DNA of 64,000 bases, from positions 219,006 through 283,005 of the forward strand of contig MKVW01000003.1 of NCBI GenBank assembly GCA_001898965.1, written 5' to 3'. The notes under the pieces are model-generated. The model was not told where the DNA came from and did no database searches. It saw only the letters and a program-made list of their open reading frames with translations. This DNA is from Rhizobiales bacterium 62-17 (GTDB taxonomy: Bacteria; Pseudomonadota; Alphaproteobacteria; Rhizobiales; Beijerinckiaceae). Every line of letters begins with the position of its first letter. Position 1 is the first letter of the stretch. The position numbers were made by a program, and so were the translations under genes. Positions 9,173 through 17,184 of this stretch are shown in pieces.

Positions 9173-10018
9173 TTGAGCACACCGACCAAGGGTAAACCCG
9201 CCGCACGGCGTTCGGTGAGCGCGACCTCGCTCACCACCAAAACCGATAAAGGCAGCGTGCAATCGGCCGAGGTCGGCCTCAATCTGCTCGTCACCCTGGC
9301 CGAGAATGGCGGCGACCTGACCTTGTCGGCGCTATCAGCGCACGCGCAGATGGCGCCGGCCAAGGCGCATCGTTATCTCGTCAGCCTCGTGCGCGCCGGT
9401 TTCGTCGAGCAGGACGCACGCTCCGAGCGTTATACGCTGGGGCCGCAAGCGATCCGCGTCGGGCTGGTGGCGATCGGCCGTCTCGACATGATGGAGGAGG
9501 CGACCAATGCGCTCTATCGGCTGCGCGACCGCATCGACGAGACCGTTCTGCTCGCCGTGTGGGGCGCCCATGGTGCGACGGTGGTGCGGCGTGTCGATGC
9601 CAGCCGGCCGGTGACAGTCAATGCGCGGGTCGGATCGGTGCTGCCGCTGTTGCGCTCGGCGACCGGATTGGTGTTCGGCGCCTTCCTGCCTAGGGACACG
9701 GTGGAGCCGGTGCTGACAACCGAACTGGCACGGGCGCGGGAAGGCTCGCCGCCGGCGTTGGCGACCACCGAACAGGCGGCTTATCGCCTGTTCGAGGGCG
9801 TGCACCAGCGCGGCATCGGCTTCGTCGATGGCGCAAGATTGATCGGCATTCAGTCGTTCAGCGCGCCGGTCTTCAATGCCGAGGGCGATCTCGCCTGTGC
9901 GCTGACGACGCTTGGCCCCACAGGCAGTTTCGACGATCGCCCCGATGGCCCGACCGCGCTTGCCGTGCTCGACGTGGCGCGCGATCTGTCGGTGAGGCTC
10001 GGCAGCTTCAAGGTGTGA
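9173..10018 (+). CDS. IclR-family transcriptional regulator
   Basis: 281 residues with an inferred TTG start, as no in-frame ATG precedes the domain. The N-terminal winged helix spans about residues 28-90 (LLVTLAENGGDLTLSALSAHAQMAPAKAHRYLVSLVRAGFVEQ, wing YTLGPQAIRVG), followed by the GAF-like effector domain of the family ending with a FSAPVFNAEGDLACALTTLG segment. IclR proteins commonly control aromatic or small-acid catabolism, which fits the neighbouring hydrolase, sulfatase, Bug and P450 genes. Target is inferred only. Confidence 0.92.
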   Translation: MSTPTKGKPAARRSVSATSLTTKTDKGSVQSAEVGLNLLVTLAENGGDLTLSALSAHAQMAPAKAHRYLVSLVRAGFVEQDARSERYTLGPQAIRVGLVAIGRLDMMEEATNALYRLRDRIDETVLLAVWGAHGATVVRRVDASRPVTVNARVGSVLPLLRSATGLVFGAFLPRDTVEPVLTTELARAREGSPPALATTEQAAYRLFEGVHQRGIGFVDGARLIGIQSFSAPVFNAEGDLACALTTLGPTGSFDDRPDGPTALAVLDVARDLSVRLGSFKV

Positions 10019-10030
10019 AGCGGCCGGGTT

Positions 10031-11626
10031 TTACGCCCGACCGGTGGGGAATGGGCTCCAGTCGCACATTTCCATCATGGTGCGCGACATCTCTTCGAAC
10101 AGACCGGCGCGGATGCGGGCGCCCTCCGGTGTGTCGGCGAGATTGGTCTGCTCCAGCGGATCAGTGCTGAGATCGTAGAGTTCGACGAGCGGCAGCTTGT
10201 CGTAAATGCTCATGCGATGGCGCTGGGTGACGATGGAGCGCGTGCGCAACGGGCCATCGAAGCAGGGAAAGGCTTCGTGCCCGTCTTCCTCGATCAACAC
10301 CGCCTTGCGCCAATCGGCTTTCGGATCGTGCAGCAGCGGCCGCAGGCTGCGGCCTTGCATGCCGTGGAAGGGTGCAAGTCCCGCCGTGTCGAGGAAGGAG
10401 GGCGCCAGATCGATGGTGCTGGTCAGTGCATCGATGGCCGTGCCGCCGTTCTTTTCGCCGGGATCGCACCAGATCAGCGGCACGCGCACCAGGCCATCGT
10501 AGTGCAGCGATGATTTCAGCATCAGGCCATGGTCGCCCATGAAGTCGCCGTGGTCGCTGGTGAAGATGATGGTGGTGGTGTCGGCGAGACCAAGCCGCTC
10601 CAAGGTGGTGACGATGGCGCCGACCGCATCGTCGATCATGGTGATCATGCCATAGGTCAAGGCGATGGCCTGGCGGGTTTCCTCGACATCGACGACGAAC
10701 GGCACCGTGCCCAAGGTCTTGGCCTTGCCGGCTTTCCGCAATTCGCGCAGGCGCGTGATGATGGGATGATCGGCCGGGTGGCCTGAGATCGGCGACAGCG
10801 GCACGTTCGCGGGATCGTACATGTCCCAGTAGTGGCCCGGCGGCGTGAACGGGTGATGCGGATCGGGAAAGGAGCAGTGCAGGAAGAACGGCGAATCGCT
10901 TTGCGCCAGGCTTTCGAGGCGGGCGACGGTGCGTTCTTGAATATAGCGCGTTGGATAAAACTCTTCGGGCACGCTCGTGCGATAGGCCTGCGGCACCGTA
11001 TAACGATCGTCGGGCAAGGCGTTGGCGGGGCCGCGCGCCGCGTCGGCATTGGGCAGGCGCTGTTTCAGCCAGCCGTCATAGTCGCCATGCACCATGTCGC
11101 CGTGCATCGTGCACAGTTCGATTTCATCGAAGCCGTAGTAGGGACCGAAAATGGGCTGCGGGTCGCTCTGCCAGCGCTTCAGGCTCTCTTCGTTATAGTT
11201 GCCATCGCTCCACATCGCCTTTTCGGTTTCGCTTAATGCGGCGGGCGGTGGTGTAAGCGCGGGATTGGCTTGTGGCGCCACGGTTGCGGGCGGCAGGCCG
11301 GTCATGTTCTGCAGATGCGACTTGCCGACGAGCCCGGTGCGATAGCCGGAAGCGCGCAGCAGGTCGCCAAAAGTATTGCTGCGCAACGCCAGTGGCACGC
11401 CGTTGCAATGCAGGCCGTGCACCGAAGGCATGCGGCCGGTCATCATCGTGGCGCGGTTGGGCATGCAGATCGGCGAGGCGACATAATTGCGCGTGAAACG
11501 CCGTCCGCGCGCCGCCAACGCATCGATATGCGGCGTGGCGATCACCGGATTGCCGTAGCAGCCGAGATGATCGACACGATGCTGATCGGTGGTGATGAAC
11601 AGGATGTTCTTGCGGTGGGCGGGCAT
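10031..11626 (-). CDS. Sulfatase (arylsulfatase / choline-sulfatase type)
   Basis: 531 residues. The formylglycine site CMPNRATMMTGR has Cys54, Pro56 and Arg58 (C-x-P-x-R), so this is a cysteine-type sulfatase needing a maturation enzyme. The N-terminal metal-binding TTDQHR and the later FTSDHGDFMGDHGL segment match the family. The start at 11626 follows directly from the upstream gene: eight bases separate it from the Bug-protein stop. No signal peptide, so a cytoplasmic enzyme acting on an imported sulfate ester is likely. Its pairing with a binding protein supports this. Confidence 0.92.
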   Translation of the reverse strand: MPAHRKNILFITTDQHRVDHLGCYGNPVIATPHIDALAARGRRFTRNYVASPICMPNRATMMTGRMPSVHGLHCNGVPLALRSNTFGDLLRASGYRTGLVGKSHLQNMTGLPPATVAPQANPALTPPPAALSETEKAMWSDGNYNEESLKRWQSDPQPIFGPYYGFDEIELCTMHGDMVHGDYDGWLKQRLPNADAARGPANALPDDRYTVPQAYRTSVPEEFYPTRYIQERTVARLESLAQSDSPFFLHCSFPDPHHPFTPPGHYWDMYDPANVPLSPISGHPADHPIITRLRELRKAGKAKTLGTVPFVVDVEETRQAIALTYGMITMIDDAVGAIVTTLERLGLADTTTIIFTSDHGDFMGDHGLMLKSSLHYDGLVRVPLIWCDPGEKNGGTAIDALTSTIDLAPSFLDTAGLAPFHGMQGRSLRPLLHDPKADWRKAVLIEEDGHEAFPCFDGPLRTRSIVTQRHRMSIYDKLPLVELYDLSTDPLEQTNLADTPEGARIRAGLFEEMSRTMMEMCDWSPFPTGRA

Positions 11627-11634
11627 GGTCGGCC

Positions 11635-12606
11635 TTACTGCTTGATCTGCGGCAGGCGTTCGATCTTCTTCGCCCATTCGTCCATGTCGTGGCGGACATA
11701 GGCGGCGCTGTCGGCGACCGAGAGGGATTGCGGCGCCAGGGAATGCACTTTCAGACTGTCGGCGAAGCCCGGCGAGGCGGTGGCGCGGTTGATGGCGCCG
11801 TTGAGCTTGTCGATGATCTCCTGCGGCGTGCCGGAGCGGGCGAAAACGCCGAACCAGTAATAGCCGGTGTCGAGATCGACGCCGCCTTCGCGGAAGGTCG
11901 GCACATTGGGCAGGACATCGCAGCGCTTGGCGGTGGACACGCCGAGGGCGCGCACGGTGCCCGCTTCAATGGCGCCGACGGCGGAGACGGCCGACACGAA
12001 CAGGGCGTCGAGATGGCCGCTGATCACGTCTTGAAAGGCCGGGCCCGAGCCACTGTAGGGCACTTTCTGCATCTTCGCGCCGGCGCTCGCCTGAAACTCG
12101 ATGGCGACGGTTTCGGCCGGCGTGCCGAGGCCCGAGCCGCCATACATGATCTCGCCGCTCTTGCTGCGGGCAAGCGTGACGAAATCCTTCAGCGTGGCGG
12201 CGGAAAATTTCGGATTGACGACGAGCACGTTGCAGCCGCCGGAAGCGAAGATGGCGGCGGGCACGAAGTCGGTCGCCGGATTGTAGGGAATGTTTTTTTG
12301 AATGTGCGGGTTGATCGACATCGGGCCTTCGCCAGCCATCAAGAGCGTGTAGCCATCGCTCGCTCCGCCTTTGACTGATGTCGCGGCGAGGGTGCCGCCG
12401 CCGCCGACCTTGTTTTCGATGAGAACGCGCTCGCCGATTTCCTTGCCGAACGGTTCGGCCAACAGGCGCGCCGCCGTGTCGGCTGGGCCGCCGGCCGCAT
12501 AGGGCACCACGAGAATGATCGGCTTGCGCGGATAATCCTGCGCCGCCGCGGCGGAGACGAAGCCGGCGAGGCCGAGGCACAGCGAAAACGAGCGTTGGAA
12601 TTTCAT
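11635..12606 (-). CDS. Bug/TctC-family periplasmic substrate-binding protein (copy 1)
   Basis: 323 residues. A signal peptide (MKFQRSFSLCLGLAGFVSAAAAQ) precedes DYPRKPIILVVPYAAGGPADTAARLLAE, the standard Bug N-terminus, and KVGGGGTLAA, also diagnostic. The start at 12606 has GGGAGGGAA upstream. Bug proteins bind carboxylates or aromatic acids in the periplasm, but no TctA/TctB membrane partner is nearby. It is cotranscribed with the sulfatase, so its ligand may be a sulfated compound. Confidence 0.93.
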   Translation of the reverse strand: MKFQRSFSLCLGLAGFVSAAAAQDYPRKPIILVVPYAAGGPADTAARLLAEPFGKEIGERVLIENKVGGGGTLAATSVKGGASDGYTLLMAGEGPMSINPHIQKNIPYNPATDFVPAAIFASGGCNVLVVNPKFSAATLKDFVTLARSKSGEIMYGGSGLGTPAETVAIEFQASAGAKMQKVPYSGSGPAFQDVISGHLDALFVSAVSAVGAIEAGTVRALGVSTAKRCDVLPNVPTFREGGVDLDTGYYWFGVFARSGTPQEIIDKLNGAINRATASPGFADSLKVHSLAPQSLSVADSAAYVRHDMDEWAKKIERLPQIKQ

Positions 12607-12665
12607 GGCGTCATTCCCTCCCTGGACCAGACGACGTGCGGCGTCTGTTGACTTCCGGATAAAAT

Positions 12666-12679
12666 CGTAATTGATTACG
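12666..12679. promoter_or_regulatory. Dyad in the Bug-sulfatase / P450 divergent promoter
   Basis: CGTAAT-TG-ATTACG, perfect six-base arms, followed by a further ATCGTAA half-site at 12683. It lies midway in the 155-base gap and could be the operator for both divergent units, perhaps for the nearby IclR. Confidence 0.45.
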
Positions 12680-12761
12680 TATATCGTAAATTGACCTCTG
12701 TCCAGTCCGGCCGAAAATGGCCGGCAGGCGAGGGTGGGAACGCCAGTCGGGAAGGATCGCC

Positions 12762-15083
12762 ATGACGAAAACTGCCACGGCCTCTTGTCCGTTTTCCGGG
12801 GCGAGCACGGAGACATCGCCGACCGGCTGTCCGGTGTCCCATCACGCTGCCGCTTTCGATGCCTTCGAGGGGCCATATCAGGTCGATCCGGCGGAGGCGC
12901 TGCGCTGGGCGCAGGAGAGCGAACCCGTCTTCTACAGTCCGAAGCTCGGCTACTGGGTGGTGACGCGCTATCAGGACGTGAAGGACATCTTTCGCGACAA
13001 CATTCTGTTCTCGCCGTCGATCGTGCTGGAGAAGATCACGCCCGCGCCGCCGGAGGCGCAGACCATCCTGTCGCAATATGGCTATGCCATGGACCGGACG
13101 ATGGTGAACGAGGATGAGCCGGCGCATATGCAGCGCCGCCGTCTGCTCATCGAATCTTTCGCGCCGGACGAATTGAAAAAGCAGGAAGCGGATATTCGTC
13201 GCCTGACCCGCGACTATATGGATCGCTTCATCGACAAGGGGCGGGCCGATCTCGTCGACGACATCTTCCGCGAAATACCCCTGACGGTCGCGCTGCATTT
13301 CCTCGGTGTGCCGCAGGACGGCATCGACGAGCTGAGGCAGTTTTCCGTCGCGCACACGGTCAACACCTGGGGCCGGCCGACACGCGAGGAGCAATTGGGC
13401 GTCGCCGATACGGTCGGCCGTTTCTGGCAGGCGGCCAATCGCATTCTCGACGAGATGATGCGCGATCCCTCGGGTACGGGCTGGATGCATTTCTCCATCC
13501 GCCAGCACCACAAACATCCCGATGTGGTGACGGAATCCTATCTGCGCTCGATGATGATGGCGATCCTCGTCGCGGCGCATGAAACCACGTCCTATGCCGC
13601 GACCAATGCCTTTCGCCTGTTGCTGTCGGATCGTAATGCCTGGAACGAGCTGTGCGAAAATCCGGACCTCATTCCCAATGCGGTGGAGGAATGCCTGCGC
13701 CGCGCCGGTTCCATCGTCGCCTGGCGTCGCCTGGTCACGGCGGACACGAGTGTCGGCGGCGTCGACATTCCGAAGGGGTCGAAACTGCTCATCGTCATGG
13801 CCTCGGCCAATCATGACGAGCGGCAGTTCGAAAACCCCTTCAGTCTCGATCTGCATCGCGGCAATGCGATTGATCATCTCTCCTTCGGCTATGGCAGCCA
13901 TCAATGCATGGGCAAGAACATCGCCCGCATGGAAATCCGCATCTTCCTCGAAGAGTTCATCAAGCGGCTGCCGCACATGCGGATGGAGCCGCAGACATTC
14001 GAATTTCTGCCGAACACGTCTTTCCGTGGTCCCAAACATCTGTGGGTGACCTGGGATCCCAAGGAAAATCCGGAACGCCGCGATCCATCGCTGCTGGGCA
14101 GGTATCAGGATTTCAAGATCGGCGCACCGTCGAAGCGCGAGATCGCGCGGCCCTTGCGTGTCAAACAGATTCATCGCGAGACGGATCAGGTGGTACGGCT
14201 GGTTCTGGAAGATCCGCATGGCCGTGACCTGCCGAACTGGACCGCCGGTTCTCATATCGACGTGGTCGTCGATGGCCTCGATCGGCAATATTCGCTGTGC
14301 GGCGATCCGGCGTCTCGAACTTATGAGATCGCCGTGTTGCGCGAGGATGGCGGACGCGGCGGTTCGAAGTTCATCCACGAGCAGGTCAAGGAAGGCATGA
14401 TCCTGCGTACGCGTGGGCCATCGAACCGCTTTCGTCTCGATGAAGCGGCTGAAGGTGTCGTGCTGATCGCGGCGGGTATCGGCATTACGCCTATCATCGC
14501 GATGGCCGACCGTTTGAAGGCACTCGGTAAACCTTATGAACTTCACTACGCTGGGCGTTCGCCTGATGACATGGCTCTGGCCGAGCGTGTCATGCGCGAC
14601 CACGGCGCGCACCTGCATCTGCATTGTAAGTCGCAGGGGCACCGGCTCGATCTGGCTGATGTCATGAACGCTCTGGCGCCGGGTTGGCAGGTCTATGCCT
14701 GCGGCCCCGAGCGTCTGCTGAGCGAGATCGAGGCGCTGGCCGAAGGCTGGCCTGATGGTCGCTTGCATGTGGAACATTTCAGCGGGTCAGGTCTGTTGCT
14801 TGATCCGTCGAAGGAAATCTCTTTCGAAGTCGAGTTGCGCGATTCCGGCCGCACGCTGCAGGTGGCGCCGGATCAAACCCTGTTGCGCGCGCTGCATGCG
14901 GCGGGTGTCGATGTCGCCTGCGATTGCGAGGAGGGTCTGTGCGGCTCGTGCGAAGTCGGCGTCATCGAGGGCGATGTCGATCATCGCGACATGGTGCTGA
15001 CGCGGGCCGAGCGGACGGAGAATCGCCGCATGATGGCCTGTTGCTCGCGAGCACGACAGGGCAAGCTGACTTTGTCGCTGTAG
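12762..15083 (+). CDS. Self-sufficient cytochrome P450 fused to phthalate-family reductase (class VII type)
   Basis: 773 residues. Residues about 30-440 are a P450: I-helix segment AAHETTSYA, K-helix region EECLRR, and heme loop FGYGSHQCMG with Cys382. Residues about 460-680 are an FMN/NAD reductase of the phthalate dioxygenase reductase kind (RQYSLCGDP variant DRQYSLCGDP; AAGIGITPIIAMADRL). The C-terminus is a plant-type 2Fe-2S ferredoxin (Cys722, Cys727, Cys730, Cys760). This three-part order is that of CYP116B enzymes, which oxidise small aromatics. An N-terminal CPFSG...GCPVSHH stretch is unusual. The substrate is unknown; the adjacent sulfatase and Bug protein suggest a shared catabolic route. 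Confidence 0.93.
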   Translation: MTKTATASCPFSGASTETSPTGCPVSHHAAAFDAFEGPYQVDPAEALRWAQESEPVFYSPKLGYWVVTRYQDVKDIFRDNILFSPSIVLEKITPAPPEAQTILSQYGYAMDRTMVNEDEPAHMQRRRLLIESFAPDELKKQEADIRRLTRDYMDRFIDKGRADLVDDIFREIPLTVALHFLGVPQDGIDELRQFSVAHTVNTWGRPTREEQLGVADTVGRFWQAANRILDEMMRDPSGTGWMHFSIRQHHKHPDVVTESYLRSMMMAILVAAHETTSYAATNAFRLLLSDRNAWNELCENPDLIPNAVEECLRRAGSIVAWRRLVTADTSVGGVDIPKGSKLLIVMASANHDERQFENPFSLDLHRGNAIDHLSFGYGSHQCMGKNIARMEIRIFLEEFIKRLPHMRMEPQTFEFLPNTSFRGPKHLWVTWDPKENPERRDPSLLGRYQDFKIGAPSKREIARPLRVKQIHRETDQVVRLVLEDPHGRDLPNWTAGSHIDVVVDGLDRQYSLCGDPASRTYEIAVLREDGGRGGSKFIHEQVKEGMILRTRGPSNRFRLDEAAEGVVLIAAGIGITPIIAMADRLKALGKPYELHYAGRSPDDMALAERVMRDHGAHLHLHCKSQGHRLDLADVMNALAPGWQVYACGPERLLSEIEALAEGWPDGRLHVEHFSGSGLLLDPSKEISFEVELRDSGRTLQVAPDQTLLRALHAAGVDVACDCEEGLCGSCEVGVIEGDVDHRDMVLTRAERTENRRMMACCSRARQGKLTLSL

Positions 15084-15238
15084 AGCGACGATCTATGCCT
15101 TTGAAATGTTAGCGTAACTGTTTTGTCTTCGCGATGTCGCTTCGGCTGCGCATTGCAACGCCAGTGTCAGGACTGATAGGTTTGACACGAAGCCGTGCGC
15201 AGCAACCGCGCGGCAGGATGAAGGCGAAATAGAGCAGT

Positions 15239-16498
15239 ATGGGTATTTTACCGGCGGTTCCTCGATCGAGTGAAGCAGCTCCGCCGGAACCTTTCACCAT
15301 CGATGCCACGATTGCGCTAGAAGACCGCATTGCCGCGGCGCTTTTTCTCTATCGCGATCTCTTTGCCAGCGCGCGTCGCCGCTGGTTGATGGTGCTGGCT
15401 TGGATCGTCATCGTCCTGCTCCTCGTGATCGGATTTCAAGCATGGGGTGCAAGCGGCAAGGACGACTTGCAGGCCTTCGCTAAACGCTTCTTCTCGGATC
15501 TGACCGGCATTCCCGGTTTGCCGCTGCCGCTTATCCTGGTGCCGGCGGCGATCTATTATTTTCTTCAACCTGTTATCGTTCGCCGCCGGTTGCGGCTTTG
15601 GTATCGCGACGAAAAGCTCGATCAGCCTTTCATCGGGCAATATCGCTTCGAGGCCGGTGGTCTTGTTTCAGCGGCCGCCGATCACACCAGTGCGATCGCT
15701 TGCCGGCGCCTTGGCGGCATTGAGGAAACCGCTGGTCATGTCTTCGTGCAACTCAAAGACATTGAGGACGTGATCGTTTTGCCGAAGCCGCAGCTCTCGC
15801 CGGATCAGGTGGAGAAACTCAAGACTTGGGCATCGTTCTGTCATGTCGATGGTCTGGGCTCGGCGTTGCCGGCGCCTGAAAGTGAGGCATCCGGCGAGCC
15901 GAACCTGACGATCCGTTTCGTGCCGACGGAAACCGATCGCGCCGCGACGCTGACGTGGCAACAGGAGCGACCTGGAATGCGCCGGCGGCGCTGGCGCGGC
16001 TTCGCGACGGCCTTCCTCGTCACCGCAGCGATTCCGCCGCTGGTAGTTATTTTTGCGTGGCTGTTCGATCCGCAGCGCGTCCCGTTTCGTTATACTTGGC
16101 CGCTCTTTGCCGAAATGCTGGTGACCGATCTCTGGAAATGGATTCTCGGCTTTTGGGCGATCATCGGCGTGATCATCCTGCTTCATCCCTGGATGCGACG
16201 GTCGCATGCCCGCCAGCTCAGCCGGCAGTTGCACAAGCGCCTGCGATATTACGAGACGGAATTCCGTTTCTATGCCGATCATCTCGACACGATTCAGGAC
16301 GGGTTGCACAATCGTTTTCGCTGGGCCGCGTTCGATGGCTTTGAGCGCAAAGACGATTATTTTCTGTTGCGCCAGCGTTTGGGTGAACCGTTGACGGTGC
16401 CGATGCGTGCTCTGGATGGCGATCGATTGGCGATTTTCGAACGGCTGGTTGAGGACCGCATCACGGCAGGCGGTCATAAGGTAGGGGAAATGGCATGA
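15239..16498 (+). CDS. Membrane protein with two YcxB-like domains
   Basis: 419 residues. Two similar halves are visible. Each has a transmembrane pair (about 50-72 and 87-108; 255-277 and 298-320) followed by a cytoplasmic beta-rich module whose core reads YRFEAGGLVSAAADHTS-like in the first half and EFRFYADHLDTIQDGL-like in the second, each ending with a conserved DRLAIFERLV-type or PDQVEKLKTW helix. That is the YcxB-like C-terminal domain layout, duplicated in tandem. Function is unknown. Its stop overlaps the next start by four bases, so the two are translationally coupled. Confidence 0.7.
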   Translation: MGILPAVPRSSEAAPPEPFTIDATIALEDRIAAALFLYRDLFASARRRWLMVLAWIVIVLLLVIGFQAWGASGKDDLQAFAKRFFSDLTGIPGLPLPLILVPAAIYYFLQPVIVRRRLRLWYRDEKLDQPFIGQYRFEAGGLVSAAADHTSAIACRRLGGIEETAGHVFVQLKDIEDVIVLPKPQLSPDQVEKLKTWASFCHVDGLGSALPAPESEASGEPNLTIRFVPTETDRAATLTWQQERPGMRRRRWRGFATAFLVTAAIPPLVVIFAWLFDPQRVPFRYTWPLFAEMLVTDLWKWILGFWAIIGVIILLHPWMRRSHARQLSRQLHKRLRYYETEFRFYADHLDTIQDGLHNRFRWAAFDGFERKDDYFLLRQRLGEPLTVPMRALDGDRLAIFERLVEDRITAGGHKVGEMA

Positions 16499-17082
16499 GG
16501 ACTCTCGCCCTTGTCGTCGTTCGTGCCATCGCAGGTGTTTTGCTTGTCTTGCCGACGGCCCACGCTGAGAGTGTATCGTTGCCTTATGATATGATGATCG
16601 ATCTGCCGGAAGGCTGGCGCGTCGATGGCCCCGAGCAAGGCAAGGTCGGCACCGATGGACTGCTGCGCGTGCAATTGATTTGCGATACCGAGGCCTGTGA
16701 GAAGACCCAGGAAACCTGTACGGTGCTCATGCGGCGCAAGCCGATCGAAGGCGCCGATGACGTGGCCAAAGTGCGGGCGCTCTATGACTCGCCTTTCCAG
16801 CGCTATTTCCGCTTGCGCGCCGTGCTGCGGAACACGAGCCTTGATGCCGAGATCTTGAAACCGCTGGAGCTCGTCCGGATCGGCGATCGGGACTGGTATC
16901 GCGTCGAGACCGATGCGCGCCACAATCGCAAATCCGGCCTCTTCGCCGAAACCGTCGTGAACGGTCTCTATGTCGGCGCCATTTGCAAATCCTGCGAGAC
17001 AGGAATGGTTCGTCATCAGGACGGGCAGCGGATTTTGACGAGCCTGAAACTGCGGGCCTTGAAAGCCGCCGGCGTGCACTGA
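16495..17082 (+). CDS. Secreted protein of unknown function, coupled to the YcxB-like gene
   Basis: 195 residues with a signal peptide (MRTLALVVVRAIAGVLLVLPTAHA). The mature protein has several cysteines (Cys near 62, 67, 73 and the pair CKSC near 165) that may form disulfides in the periplasm. It has no recognised catalytic motif. The ATGA overlap with the preceding gene indicates a joint envelope role. I do not recognise its family. Confidence 0.7.
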   Translation: MRTLALVVVRAIAGVLLVLPTAHAESVSLPYDMMIDLPEGWRVDGPEQGKVGTDGLLRVQLICDTEACEKTQETCTVLMRRKPIEGADDVAKVRALYDSPFQRYFRLRAVLRNTSLDAEILKPLELVRIGDRDWYRVETDARHNRKSGLFAETVVNGLYVGAICKSCETGMVRHQDGQRILTSLKLRALKAAGVH

Positions 17083-17184
17083 ACAGAAGAGGCTGATCGC
17101 CGCACGTCTGGCATCAACTCTGCAATAAAACTGTCACATGCGACCGGTACGGGGGACAAACTCTGTCTCCTACCGGAGTTTCTT

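Noticed and set aside
12675..14777. 700-codon open frame on the minus strand across the P450 gene
   Set aside because: Antisense shadow of a high-GC gene; composition is not protein-like and all family motifs are on the plus strand.
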